Assembly (NCBI GenBank): GCA_037447655.1
Contig: JBBHKE010002512.1
Location: 58,973 to 122,972 of the forward strand
Reading direction: 5' to 3'
Source: Zygnema cylindricum
Lineage: Eukaryota; Streptophyta; Zygnematophyceae; Zygnematales; Zygnemataceae
Length of the DNA: 64,000 nt
Every line of letters begins with the position of its first letter. Positions within the stretch are counted from its first letter, which is position 1. The notes beneath the pieces were generated by a model, which ran no database searches, was not told the DNA's origin, and saw only the letters and a list, made by a program, of their open reading frames with translations. The position numbers were made by a program, and so were the translations under genes. Shown here one piece after another: positions 1 to 11,258 of the stretch.

Positions 1-261
1 CTAAGATCACCTACACGAGTTCCAATCCGGGTTTCTAATGGAAAGGGTTTATGACTTTGGATATTTCCTCTTTTTCAGGATCTAAATCAAGTATAACTGT
101 ATACCCCTGGCTGGTTTCACGGTAGTCAATCTCCCTTTTCTAAATATGAATGATAGTGACTACTAATCAGATCTATGAAATCTCATATAAAGAACTTTTT
201 GTTTAGACTCCGAACTCTAAAAATATTTCTCTTATTTCGTACCTCACTCTTCGAAGTATGG
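1..261. other. No supported feature
   Basis: AT-rich sequence to the left of a decayed Copia pol. Recognisable integrase coding on the minus strand stops near 265. I see no LTR end, terminal repeat or RNA gene here; it may be further diverged Copia sequence. Confidence 0.3.
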
Positions 262-1225
262 AACAGTCTTTTGTTGTTGAACCCCTTCCTCTTTCAAAAA
301 ATCCTCAAACTCATTAGAAGTGTATCCCCCCCCATTGTCACTCCTCACTCTCTTTGTCAATGTCTCATGAAGCTTCTCACTCCATGCTTTATTCTCTTTA
401 TAAAAATCTCAAGCCTCAGATTTGTTTTTCAAGAAATATACTCTAAAGTATCTAGACTAATCATCAGTGATAGTAAGTATAAATCTTTTCCCTCTAACTG
501 ATGGCACTTTGGTCGGTCCCCATATGTCAATATGAACTAAATCTAGGACTTTTTCTCCTTTATAGGTTTCAGTATTTGGGAAAGGTAATCTTTGGGCCTA
601 ACCTTGAGCACATCCACTAGAATCATCAAAGGTCTTATTATCTCCAAAATATATTCCCTCAACTACACCCAATTTCTTTATTTCTTTCAATCTATGTAGA
701 TGTACATGTCTCAATCTTTTATGCCACATCATGAAATTACTTACACCGGCATAGTAAAATCCCGTCTTTCCATTAGTCAAATTCAGCCTAAACATTCTTT
801 GGCTACCCTTTTCAGATGTGAAGTACACTTCATTCTTATAGCTAACAACAAAGACTCCCGTCTTAGTACTTGTCTCAAAACCATTATCATCTAAGACCGA
901 CGTAGAGATAAGATTCTTGTTCAACTTTGGAATAAAAATATCATCAAAAAAAGTGATTGTGGATGTCTTGCCATCAACTAAGACTCTCAGATCCACAAAT
1001 CTCACTAAATTAGTGGTTCCTATTCTCCCATCCCCATACTCTATCTCTACACTAGGGATCTTTCTCATTTTGGTAAACAATGGTTTTTCTCTACATATAT
1101 GCACAGAGGCTCCTGAATCAATTATCCATCCTTCTTTAGGAGCTTCTTTTACTCCACTGAAAGCACATTTTTACCTCATTGGAATCCACGACTCACCTAT
1201 CACCTCCAGCTCCTCGTTGAGGATG
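262..1225 (-). pseudogene. Copia pol remnant (gag end, protease, integrase)
   Basis: Read on the minus strand, this is Ty1/Copia polyprotein. The order is a gag tail, the aspartic protease signature DSGAS (about 1107-1121), the flap and GAG-pre-integrase region with MMWHKRL and the CxxC of the HHCC zinc finger (598-1104), then an integrase with the IDIWGP and RSDNGG-type acidic motifs (about 300-560). The match to the better copy at 37700-38600 is clear but diverged, so this is another subfamily or an older insertion. Stops and frameshifts break it, and it ends near 265, before the third catalytic residue (Glu). No LTR is recognisable on either side, so it is a truncated relic. Confidence 0.85.
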
Positions 1226-1864
1226 TCATGCCGCATCACGTCGACGCACCAAATTGTATTTATTTGGATGGTAATGGTCCGTAATATAAAGGACGCCACA
1301 CTAATTTACTTATGGGGATATTTCAGTGGGGACAGGACCGTACATATTTTTGTCCGACGCCGTGAAACCCGCAGACTTTTCAGATTCTGTCCGCGAAGTC
1401 GTCAGCCGCCGGAATTTACGCGAACCGATGTGGTTTGCTGTCCGAGAATTTTGGCAAACCGACATACTTCGTTGGCCGAAATTTCCGCGACCAAGTTTGA
1501 ATCGATGTACGGACAGTTGCAAACCGAAACATCAACTCCAAATAATGTCGACGCCAGCGTGGATTCAAACGCAAATCTACGGTCACGAAGGATGTAGACA
1601 AATGGACGATCCGGATGCCAACTGCACCCGTCGACGCTGATTGGTCCATTTTAAGTCATGGATCCTTGGAGGTCGCACGCATTCACATGTAGCGTAGGAA
1701 GGGGTTTTATCCGCAAGTTGTAGATTCTGTAACGTAAGGCATACGATTCTGGTTGCCTATTGGCCAAAATCCAAACTAGGAGAAAACAGCTACATAAAAC
1801 GCATGTATTCGTAGTAAGGTAGACTTTTAGCTGTAGACTTTGTACTTTTAGGTGAAATATGTGC
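1226..1864. other. Unassigned, CG-richer stretch
   Basis: Overlapping short open frames occur on both strands between 1310 and 1650, but none resembles a known protein. The stretch is rich in CG dinucleotides compared with its surroundings. Possibly old LTR or repeat sequence; no ends were found. Confidence 0.25.
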
Positions 1865-2397
1865 ACACAATTTCAAGAGCACGGGAATTCTCTTTTTGGA
1901 AGAGTTAACCTAAACTCTCATTATTTTCTTGTGAAATTGTCAAGATAGATTTAGTGACTATTTTTTTGGTCATTAAGCATTCTGCTGCCTAGCTCGCTCT
2001 CACCTTTCGTTGAAATCTAACTTACAATTTAATCTACGCGGCTCACGCCGAGACCTAGCCGGTTTCCCTTCACTTCTTCTCTCGTCATATCAAGTGGATT
2101 GCTGCTCAGCCTTCTTTCTCAGGCTGTTTCTGAACTTTGGATTACGATTGGACAGTTTTGGGTTTGCTTGTGTGGTTTACTTGGGGATAGTGGATTAGGG
2201 TTGAATTTTCTTATATGTTTTGTGTGTGACCAAATCTGGATATCTAAGATTTGCTTGCAGTTTGCTACATTTGCAGTTTATGTGTTGTGATATTAGGATA
2301 AATCTTTATTTATTGAACTCTTGTAAGGAATATAAACTGACCAAGGAGCCTAGTGGTTATCCGTTGGCTTAATATTCCTGTGCTCTTGAAATTGTGT
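1865..2397. repeat. 533-bp segment with about 25-bp terminal inverted repeats
   Basis: The left end (1865-1890) begins ACACAATTTCAAGAGCAC. The right end (2372-2397) is its reverse complement with about 3 mismatches. The inside is AT-rich and non-coding. This could be a small non-autonomous DNA transposon, but no target-site duplication is visible beside it, so the class is open. Confidence 0.4.
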
Positions 2398-3519
2398 CTT
2401 TTATCTGCAATTTAAGATTGTCTGTTATTCTTCTATTTTCTGCAATTTATCATTTTCAGTTTTGCTCTATTTTCTGCAATTTGAAAATGTCAGTTTTGCT
2501 AAGTTTCTTGATTACTTTTGTCAATTTGTCTGAATGTTTATATTTCTAGATTTCTGCTATGCTTTATTTTCATTTCATTTGTTGTCTAGTTTGTTTTTGA
2601 GTTGTTGAATTTGAGATTGCTGAACTGTCCGGTATCGTTTTCTCTTCGGTCTTCCTACCGGATTAACTCACTCAGAAAACCTATAAAACTTATAAACTTA
2701 TAACAAAATAAAAGATAAAAAAAAATACCTGAATATATATACATTAGGTTGCACGAATTATCACGAAAATTATCATGGTTTTAAAGACGGGAAGAGCATG
2801 GTATAGTGGCGATATGCGTGCCCTAACAGGCTACTAACTACGTTGGTATTTTGAGCTGTGATCTCTTCTCGACAATTCAGAATTGGAGGGAGGTTAGATT
2901 ATCGCTGGGAGACCTTACACATCGCTCCAGGTGAGTAATCGTGTCCTTGTGGTTGCAGGCGCATGATAAGTTGTTAAGCGCGATAACCTAGAGGGGTTAG
3001 GATCCGGCCGAAGGCTGTGCCTTCCTTTCGGCATTGGCATTGTGGTTGTATTTTCTTTAGATCTGACCGTGATTGGTCTTGGAAAGCGACTTCTTGTCTA
3101 TTACACCTGGCCTTGTTGGGCCTAGATAATTTCCTGTTTTATTACATCTGGCCTTGTGGGCATTGGATAGTTTCCTGTTTTACTACATCTGGCCTTGTGG
3201 GCCTTGAATAGTTTCTAGTTTTATTTAATTTGGCCACAAGTGGCCTTGCATAGGTAACATGCTTTTTCTTGGAGTGGCTTGAAGTGACTTATTGTGGTAT
3301 TGCTTAGATCTGGCTGTGAACAGCCTTGTTAGGGGTGTTCACTATTAGACTAACCCCAGTAATACAAAATAGATCAAATCCTTTCGGAGGTGCCTGTTTG
3401 CGTTGGTCATGTTTCTGTGAATTTGAAGACTTCTTGTGTGATTTGATCCGTAGATCTGGCAGTGGGCATATGCCCACTGACCTTGAGTAGGATCCGACAT
3501 CTAGTTACATCCGGATAGG
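2398..3519. other. Non-coding region upstream of retroelement M
   Basis: AT-rich to about 2780, then mixed sequence. It holds a 41-bp tandem repeat (listed separately) and a short hairpin near 3006-3032. It may be leader or LTR sequence of the retroelement starting near 3520, but I find no primer site or LTR end. Confidence 0.3.
3103..3225 (+). repeat. 41-bp tandem repeat, 3 copies
   Basis: Units start at 3103, 3144 and 3185, each near ACATCTGGCCTTGTGGGC followed by a TTTCCTGTTTTA-like tail. Decayed half-units (GGCC-TTG motifs) continue to about 3330. Confidence 0.85.
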
Positions 3520-4422
3520 ATGACCGAACGACTGTCTGATTACATGCCAACTGACTGGAACAATTTACCGTTTCCAGCTGGTACCACTACACGTAGTGGT
3601 GGAACTTTCCGTTCGTCAAATTTTGATCAATCGAATTTATCAAATTGGGTTCCTTTGACATTAAGTCCTTTAATTGAATCTAGAGCGTCCTCTACTCGTT
3701 CAGATTTAACCACAGTCTCATCTTTGTCATCCATTCTTTCCACGCTATTTGTGGAAGAGGTTGATAACGAAAGGGCCCGATTCCGATTTTTTTTCTTTTT
3801 GGTCTCCGTTAGCACCGATTCAGGCTTGGAATTTGAGTAATTCGTGTCTTTTGATGGCCTCCACATCGGAGGGTAATCCTGGTAAACTTCAATTCTGCTT
3901 TTCCGGAATGAAGGATACCATGAGTTTATCTCATTTTCGAATGTTATTCAACACTGAAATGCGAGATCTAGCTTTCCGTTATCAAGATAGATTTGACATG
4001 CGTGTCGCTTTCTCCCTTCTCGGGCGTTACCTTCGCGGGTCCGCCCTTACGTTATATTCCCGCAAGTATGATGGCATACTTGCGATGACTAAATATTCTC
4101 CAAAGTTTGCTAGTACGCCTGAGGTAATAGGTCAAGCATAAATTCCGTATCAAGCTGCTATTTCCGAGGTCTTAGATGCGCATGGCAATGTTCTTTACCC
4201 GGATGTGGCGGAGGTCCCCCACCAATATGCCATTGTAGCCCGAGCCGCCGTCCCGGCACGACCCGGGATGACTATTCCGTTACGAGACCCTCTCACCATA
4301 ATGTTTAATTTGTTACAAGAGGAGTATCGCATGCAAATTCCTGACCAAGTTAAGGAATTAATGAATTTTGAGCGTAAACCGGGCGAAACTGCCCCCACTT
4401 TACGAGCCAGCATGGAGACCTT
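3520..4422 (+). pseudogene. Retroelement M: Gag, first part
   Basis: The first part of a Gag-like protein begins at an ATG at 3520 (MTERLSDYMP). A frameshift occurs in a T run near 3790 and a stop at 4139-4141. The reading continues through 4142-4422 with capsid-like helical sequence such as NLLQEEYRMQIPDQVKEL. It breaks off exactly at a solo LTR (next feature) and resumes at 5799. I did not recognise the family from this part alone. Its retroelement nature follows from the zinc knuckles and protease further along in the same order and direction. Confidence 0.65.
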
Positions 4423-5798
4423 TGAAATTCTATGGGCACCATTGCGACACAGAATTCGCAGATCCAAAGAAGCTAACCTAGATAGTGCCGACTCCAACTT
4501 TATATACACCTAAATTATTGACCCTTTGACAATCAGAACCCCATTAGAGCTTTACCTCTGTGAAATAAGACTTTCTGTGTGCTCAATTCCACCACAGAAT
4601 GCAAAGTTAGAATATGAGTTTTGGATAACATTCCCCACTTTGACTTTCCCTTAGAAATGCAGCCACCCAGGCAGGCAAAGACTCTGACCGACTACACCCC
4701 TGTGTAGCCTGGACTCCCCTGAGTCCGCAGCAAAAAGAATCACTGAATTTGCTCACCTGAGCATTAAGTTATGGCTGACCAAAGTTGGTCCATAAATACA
4801 GAAGCTCTCTGGGAGAGAGGCTGAATCCAAGAATATTCTAAGTCTTAAACTACCTCTCTAAGCTTACTACTAATGTATCTATCCAATCAAATGACTGTAA
4901 GGTACAAGAAAGTACGGGTACCGCTGTACTTCTTGTACGGCCATAACACGGCATGGCCGCTCCGCTGACGCGTGTCAGTTCCTGAACCGAAGTTGCTCCC
5001 TCCATGATACCCGTTTTCCAATCATCTTTCGCCACGTGTCACCCGCTGACATATGCTCAGCAAACCGCCAAAAACCATTCCGGAATCACTGCTTCCAAAT
5101 CTTATCCCTCCACGTGGCGACAGATCATGCCACGTTTTAAAAACGGTACCGTACAGAAAGTACATGTGCCGGAGTACTTTCTGTACGTACATTGTACGAA
5201 GTCGCCATAGTGCCACATTTGTCACTTTCAGATTTGTTTTCTTCCGTTCCGAAAATTCCGTAAGCCCGTATGATGGTGCCACGTGTCATCCGGAGCGGCG
5301 GCGTTTGCAAACTGCCAAATTTTCCTTTCTGCGATGTCGGCGCTAACCGCGGCTGTCCGATTAACATCGTCATTTAAAACAGACGGTCGAAACAAATGTC
5401 CCTACTACTTATTTCGTCCGGTACTAAAAGTACAACTGTTTCTATGCCCTATAGACCGTAATCTAGTTAAATGGGAAAACCTACGTGTATATGTTTAAAT
5501 AAATATCAAACCCTATATTCCTTAGCACATGTTCTAGACTAAACGGTCAAAGCTAACGGCTACTATGACAGACGGCAGGTACCAGGATCAAATCCTGCGT
5601 CCGTCATACCTTTTGGTAAATCTACTCACATTCTGCTCCCTGTCTCTCTAGCCAGCTTAGGCAGCCATGGCTCTAGCTCCCTCTTCAGCCTCCAGTGACT
5701 ACAACAAGTGTGGGGGCTTGGAGAAGAAGTTTAGAGGCAGACTGCCTCTGCTATTTTCCTATCCTAAAATAGACCTAGAAAATACTCAAATATCAACA
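4423..5798 (-). mobile_element. Solo Copia LTR, family X
   Basis: A 1,376-bp LTR runs from TGAAATTC (4423) to TATCAACA (5798), with TG...CA ends. It is flanked by a perfect 5-bp duplication ACCTT (4418-4422 and 5799-5803). It matches the LTR fragments at 44273-45344, 46906-47360 and 50143-50703. No internal sequence is left, so it arose by LTR-LTR recombination. It carries the shared tRNA-like hairpin (about 5545-5612) and several GTAC motifs (about 4895-5190). The 186-codon ORF starting at 5667 begins in the LTR and is not a gene start. Confidence 0.95.
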
Positions 5799-6204
5799 AC
5801 CTTGCGGGAAGCGTTACCCGATTTGATATCAGATGCCGAAGCTGTCCAGAAGTTTGTGGGACAGTTTCCTATCCAGTCAAAGGAATTTATTCAAAGCCAT
5901 CTTACCCAAACATATGGTCTTAAATTTACGTTCGACCAGGCAGCTGAATACGAGATGAAAAATTGTTGGTGGGAGGCCCACGATCAACCAAAAGCCCCTC
6001 AAAAAAAAACTAACCCTTTCAATTTCCCAAATCCTCATAACTTGGGGCCAAATAATCGGCTACCACGGGTCCCAACCATGGGGACCCCACCAAGTCAACC
6101 ATCCAATCGGATTTGTTTCCGATGTGGCAAGACCGGGCATGATGCTCGGATGTGTCTGGATAAATATGCGACCTGTACACACTGCAAACAGACCGGCCAC
6201 TTTC
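5799..6204 (+). pseudogene. Retroelement M: Gag, second part with CCHC knuckles
   Basis: Gag resumes in frame after the solo LTR (LREALPDLISDAEAVQKF). It runs through a basic, proline-rich linker to one full zinc knuckle CFRCGKTGHDARMC (about 6114-6155) and a second that begins CTHCKQTGH. The second knuckle lacks its last cysteine because another solo LTR inserted at 6205. The missing cysteine codon follows that insertion at about 8510, giving the expected Cx2Cx4Hx4C spacing across the two parts. This shows that the parts belong to one gag gene, which binds genomic RNA during particle assembly. Confidence 0.85.
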
Positions 6205-8496
6205 TGTTGTTCTTTGGTCTAAAATAGACCGCAGAAGCCACCCAAACTATCATGCAAAAGCTAAGCAAAAATAGGTCAACGAAATATCATATGAAATGCA
6301 TCCTCCATATACGTACACAGACGCAACAAACAACATTTAGGGTTTCATGGAATAATCAACATAAATAAACCCTATGACAACATCTAAGGTTTGATGGAAT
6401 AATCGACATAAACAAACCCTAGGACAAATGCATAAACAATGCATATCAACCAAATATAAAATAACATAAATAAATAATAAAACAAATGCATCACACATAA
6501 ACAAGAGTATAATCAAAGTATAATCAAATAATCATTATATCATTCAAAGTGCATGACCTAATCGACAACCCTAAAATACTACAACTTTGGTCCCCACTTT
6601 ACTAACCAGCATTGATGATTAATTCCTAACAAAGCTCATTCCTATATATACACTTGTGAGCTGTCAATGAATTGCTACATGTCAAAATAGCCAACGTACC
6701 TTCCACTAAGTAGTATTACATCATGAGAACCTATTACGACAAATAATCCTAACTGTAAGTGTACACCTGAAAGTCAACCAATCATAAGCGTACACTTTTC
6801 TGTAAGTACGATATCGTACACACACAAATTAAACTATCAAAACCATAATTGATCACTTAAATGAAAATGTCATAATCAATACTAAATTAATAATACACAT
6901 AAGACAAAATAATGTTGTATCAAATATTTATACTAGTGTTGTGTATCGGTAAAAAAATTATCGCGATAACACCGATACCGATAGTTATCGGTTATCGAAC
7001 GGTCAGAGGTCCCGATATATCGGTCTGAGACCAACAAATTCCATATCGACGATAACTTAAAAAATTATAGTATGCATACAATAGTACTTTATAACATACT
7101 GTATTATATTATTTACTTTATATAGCGTGGCATGCCACATATAAGAATCTGCTACGTCTTTGTTTAACTGCGATTTATCACGGACAGCGCAACACATAAA
7201 CGTTGTTCGGTTAACTGAAAAGTAGTTTTACGGAAACTTACGCAATTGTATCGACAAACTGGTGAACATGGAACGGTAAAAGTACAACGGACGCAAAATA
7301 ACATTCTGCACGCCGCCGAAATCGAACGGACAACTTGGATGAGAAAATACGAGCGGACGGCCAACGTGAGCGCCGACATCCCGGAATGGCTCTTTTGGCA
7401 GCTTATGCCAAAATGCCAACAAATTGACACGTGGCAGGTCCCAAGTGGATCCCAAGGAAGAAAGGGACAAAGCCATGGCGCCGGATGTGAATGGTACATC
7501 GTTTTTAATGGATCCGTTCCAAAACCGTACTGATTTCATGGCGGCCTCTGTACTTTTTTGTGTAATTTTTGTTCAATCTGATTGGTACACCTCAGTAGAT
7601 AGGGTTTGTTAGAAGGGCGCGCCCTGGGGAATAAAACGTACAGTTGAGTGTACTAGCCGTACATTTATCTGTACGTTCCGTACAATTATCGCCGATAGTT
7701 ATCGATATCGGTGTTATCGCCGATAAAACCGATAAATATCGGGTATTTATCGGCGATTATACCGATAGCCATATATCGTACCAATATATCGATTATCGGG
7801 TACCCGAAAGAAGGTCCATATCGGTTATCGGGAAATCCTTACCGATACACAACACTAATTTATACCGACGCGTCCGCAAAATACGCGTCATATGCGACAA
7901 CTCGCTTAGTCACTCGTAGATAATTCCACGTAGTGAACCGACATCGTATATGTACGGTCCACCTAATTAACACGTCATCAAACAATATGATCCCTTGGAA
8001 ATATCGGCGGACGTCGTCCGCCCTCCACGTGTACCTCGAACAACTTGCCGAAATCAATTCGTACGATCCAAATCCTGTCCGTACCGAAATCACGTACTTC
8101 GTCATAAATGCGCCTTGTCGCATTTAAGGTACACGTCATTTTCGATAAATGCATGTCGCAATAAGCGACAACTTAAAGTACACCTGTCAAATACGACGCT
8201 CCGTACCGGCGGCGTCCCATGTAATAAATTTCATCTGTCGCATTATGTTTCATACGTGCGACGTACCATTTTATCTTCGTCGATTATCTCACGTCGGATT
8301 GCTTCGCGATCCGCCGTCCATTTCCTCTCACATTTCGCGCCACTCAATTACTCCATTAATTTTACGTGTACATTTAATTCCCCGATCCATAAATCCTTTC
8401 GAACCTCCACACTACATCGCGTAAATGCGCACGCACGCGAACACGCGCACGCACGAAACGCTACATACGCACGAAACTAAGATTTCAAAAACAACA
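6205..8496 (-). mobile_element. Solo LTR, family K (D-like), carrying a hAT insertion
   Basis: Ends TGTTGTTC... (6205) and ...AACAACA (8496) are flanked by a perfect TSD CTTTC (6200-6204 and 8497-8501). The inserted hAT plus its duplication (932 bp) leaves an LTR of about 1,360 bp. About 330 bp at the left end (6205-6546) is repeated in inverse orientation at 63370-63716. The right third resembles the LTR of element D (32600-32833). There are no internal genes. It interrupts the second zinc knuckle of the M gag. Confidence 0.9.
6934..7857. mobile_element. Non-autonomous hAT-type element
   Basis: A 924-bp element has 19-bp inverted termini, TAGTGTTGTGTATCGGTAA at the left and its reverse complement at the right. 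It is flanked by a perfect 8-bp duplication ATTTATAC (6926-6933 and 7858-7865). An 8-bp TSD and TAGTG-type ends are diagnostic of the hAT superfamily. The ends are filled with TATCGG/CCGATA repeats (6950-7050 and 7690-7850), as expected for subterminal transposase-binding sites. No transposase is present, so it would need an enzyme supplied from elsewhere. A truncated inverse-orientation relative lies at 46352-46905. Confidence 0.93.
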
Positions 8497-8501
8497 CTTT
8501 C

Positions 8502-9082
8502 TGTATCGTTGTCACATCAAAAACCCTAAATTTTTATATCAAAATCAGATTCGAAATAGTGGAATACCCGTTAGATCTACCAAAGTAGTCCAACCAGTTA
8601 TAGAGCCAGAAAAAAACTCTCCACCTAAAATGTCTCGGAGAGAAAATGAAAAAGAGGAAATGCAAACTCAAATGGCCACTATGATCAAAGACCAGTTTGC
8701 AGCCCTTATGGTTCAAATGAAACCGCCGACTCACTTAACCGGTATGGCTTTTACAGTTGTCCACCTTTCCACGCTAGCTAGTCGAGTTTTACGAGATTCA
8801 ACCATTCAAAAGCGGGCAACCACGTTTGACAAGGGGACAGTTGATCACAATCGCGAGGGTAAACAATCTAGCACCTGTCTACCATTATCATTTTCCAAAG
8901 AAACTTCAACCAATTTGCCCGAAACAACTTCCACCATCATGGCTGAAACACTCACTATTTTGGACCGCTCTATTCATGACAGCCATAGGGTTAAGGAAAG
9001 ATTATGTTTTTTGTCTACTATGATTTCTGATGCACCCAACCTAAAAACTACTGTCACATCCATGCGATTTGCAACATCATAG
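8502..9082 (+). pseudogene. Retroelement M: post-knuckle Gag/linker region
   Basis: The open frame continues the M gag after the solo LTR. It includes the last cysteine of the second knuckle, a lysine/proline-rich stretch and a glutamine- and methionine-rich helix (KEEMQTQMATMIKDQFAAL, about 8650-8706). It ends at a stop at 9080-9082, just before the protease segment. No catalytic motif is seen. Its role is inferred from position only. Confidence 0.6.
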
Positions 9083-9091
9083 GATTTACAA

Positions 9092-9517
9092 ATGAACCGT
9101 AATCTTGACGCTCTTAGGCCTATCTCTACCGACGAGCGTAGTTCACTTGACCCACACATCAGTTTTCTAGATAATGGGAAGGGTGCATTTTCAGTCAATG
9201 GTGTCATTCCGTCATTACCACTTATGGACACCGGTGCGAAACCAGTTATTTTGGGGTCATCTTTTGCACTGAAACTAGGTCTGACAGTTGATAAACTTCA
9301 GTCCACTTCCACACGTTTACTCACCTCAGCGGGAACAACCGGACTAGTTTTGGGCATTACGAAGGATCCACTCTGTTTTAGGTTTCAAAATGGTACAAGT
9401 TCTGATTTTGCAGAAGTTCGTGCTCACGCATTGGTCACCAAATGTAATGATTACGAGTGTTTATTGGGGCAAGATGTAATTTTCAGAGTAGAAGGCGTCG
9501 TTGATATGTACGATTAG
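9092..9517 (+). pseudogene. Retroelement M: aspartic protease domain
   Basis: A retropepsin-like segment of 141 codons. It shows the catalytic LPLMDTGAKPVIL motif (DTG loop, about 9217-9255), a flap-like glycine-rich segment (TSAGTTGLVLG) and a closing ECLLGQDVI strand that matches the (A/L)LG-x-D region of Ty3/Gypsy-type proteases. In LTR elements this enzyme cuts the Gag-Pol polyprotein. Stops at both ends (9080-9082, 9515-9517) separate it from the neighbouring segments, so the original polyprotein is broken or used recoding. Confidence 0.75.
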
Positions 9518-9852
9518 ACTTTTCGTACCGTCCTACCAATTATCCGGAAAAGAAAATCTGTCTCCCTCTAATTTCAGCACGCCAACCCATACCCATTATG
9601 GCTCACGCAACCCAATCTGTCCCTGCTTATTCCGAAAATTCGGTGGGATTTGAAAATTTTCAATCTCTTTTCGTAAAGGAAATTTTGCCCGACAGTCCTT
9701 CTTTGGCTGAACTTTTCGATAATCCAGGTTTTATTATTGATTCTCGCGAGTTTGATCACATCTATAAACACACCTTTCAGATTCCTTTATCGCGGGTTCC
9801 ACCTCTTCCTCTTATTTCTGTAGATCCTTCCGGTTTTTTTCCCATTAATTAG
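9518..9852 (+). pseudogene. Retroelement M: linker between protease and methyltransferase
   Basis: An open frame from about 9535 (an ATG at 9598) to a TAG at 9850-9852. It contains acidic, aromatic-rich sequence such as SLFVKEILPDSPSLAELF and a proline-rich end. I do not recognise a domain. The frame is the same as that of the following methyltransferase segment, separated only by the TAG, so the two were probably one protein. Confidence 0.5.
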
Positions 9853-10005
9853 AAACCAGTTCAGGTCACACCTTATCAAGATGGTCTAGTCATTTTAGAC
9901 CTATTTGCAGGCATAGGTACCTCTCTACTCTCATGCCTTCACAACGGATTACTTATCAAATACTATTACTCAGTTGACACTAACCCTTTAGTTCGGAAAG
10001 CATAA
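9853..10005 (+). pseudogene. Cytosine-5 DNA methyltransferase fragment (motifs I-II) in retroelement M
   Basis: Fifty codons read VILDLFAGIGTSLLSC, then YYYSVDTNPLVRKA and a stop at 10003-10005. The first block is motif I of C5-cytosine methyltransferases (the FxGxG loop that holds S-adenosylmethionine). The second fits motif II, with the acidic residue (Asp in SVD) that binds the cofactor ribose. The family transfers a methyl group to C5 of cytosine in DNA. The later motifs (PC catalytic loop, ENV, QRR) are absent because the element is truncated here. It lies in the same strand, order and frame as the Gag and protease of M, which argues for a retroelement-borne enzyme rather than a host gene. 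A generic Rossmann methyltransferase cannot be fully excluded on 50 residues. Confidence 0.62.
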
Positions 10006-10194
10006 ACTGAGCCTCCTAGCTTCCTCTCTAACCCTACCTTGATTTTTCTTATGATATGTTTATTTGCTGCTTGCTACTTGTACATAATTATTCTCACTTG
10101 TTTTCTGAGATTATCATTACTTTCTTGCTTATTTCGTTATCATTTATCTTTCACCTGGTTGTGTTGCATGTTTATCATAATCTTTGTCACATGC
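10006..10194. other. AT-rich junction, no feature
   Basis: Sequence between the truncated methyltransferase and the minus-strand Copia gag. There is no LTR end or coding similarity; the 3' part of the Copia element and the rest of M have both been lost here. Confidence 0.3.
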
Positions 10195-11258
10195 ACGACA
10201 AGGAGAAGTTCTCCATTTTCCTCATTCGAATCCTCTCCTATGACTTGTGTTGCCACAAATGACTTTTTCTTTCTTGCGGTTTATTTTCCGATCTGCCCCT
10301 CCTTCAATCTCAACTTTGTTAGTTTAGTACATTCCGCCATGTAGTGTCCCGACTTCTTACAAAAGTGACAAAGCTCATTCGGAGGCCTCGATCTAGATCC
10401 GTTCGATTGGTTTCCTCTTCCTCCTCCACCAAAGTTTCTATAAGCTTTCTTGGAATCCTTATCCCCACAATTAGTTCCACCAGCCAATGCTTCAACACTC
10501 TTTCCTCCTCTCCGAATCTCAATTTTTCTTTCCCGAAACCAAAATCATCCCCACAACGGAGTTACAGATCCATCGATGATCTGGCAAGTCTTGAACACTG
10601 TTAACAATATTTTCATAATCATCTTGGAGTTTCATCAACAGAGTGTCCACCTTATGTTTCTCAGTCTCTCTTTTCCCTACACTCTCCAACTCCATAAATA
10701 ACTCGGCCAAGTTATTACAATAGTTCAACATCTTTCCCCCTTTGTACAGATATGCATGTACCTTCTAATAAGCCAGCTTGTGCCGTTGAATCGTACCACT
10801 CTTGTAAATGTTGACAAGAGCCTCCCATAACTCGTTCGCTCTGTCCACATAAAGATGAGGTGTTAAACTGCTTGAGGGAGACACTTCAGAAATAAAATGA
10901 GTCGCCACGATGTTGTTGAAATCTTAGATTTCAGTATCATTTGCCTCGGTTTTGTGAATATCTGCTACTGGAACCAATTCAATAGCCATCGATGTCAGTT
11001 TCTCCTTCCCGTTCTCCTTCATGTGTCCGACACGATACTTTCTCCAGCATCTTTTACCACCTCTGCCTCCGTAGATCCTCCTATGAATCGTGATCCTCCA
11101 AACCCTGTTGGAGCTCATAATTTTGCAGTTCGCCGACGCACACGATCACTCACAATGCCCCATAGCCGTTTTTCAAAAAATGCACCCGTCATTATTGTTT
11201 CCCACTAAATGAACCCTGTTCCATTGGAAATGGGCACCCTAGAGGGTGGGCCTATAAT
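10195..11258 (-). pseudogene. Copia element N: gag (decayed)
   Basis: The minus strand reads a Copia Gag from the LTR edge. It starts with a PPSRVPISNGTGF-type N-terminus, continues with UBN2-like helices (LMKLQDDYENIVNSVQDLP, about 10570-10640) and ends with one zinc knuckle CHFCKKSGHYMAEC (about 10335-10376) and an acidic tail. Several stops and frameshifts are present. It is clearly related to, but diverged from, the gag of R (36604-38158). Protease and pol are missing on the left. Confidence 0.85.

Noticed and set aside
917-1640. Open frames of 226 and 104 codons on the plus strand
   Set aside because: The first is largely antisense to the Copia protease; the rest lies in unassigned DNA with competing frames on both strands and no similarity.
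2340-2375. tRNA-like GCCTAGTGGTTATCCG inside the 533-bp TIR segment
   Set aside because: Only an A-box-like word; no second box or cloverleaf.
2780-2860. A-box-like TGGTATAGTGGCGATATGC, possible tRNA or SINE start
   Set aside because: No B box at tRNA spacing and no pairing acceptor stem or poly-A/T tail was found.
9853-10005. Methyltransferase as part of a host gene
   Set aside because: It is in frame and in order with the retroelement Gag and protease, with no intron signals or separate start.
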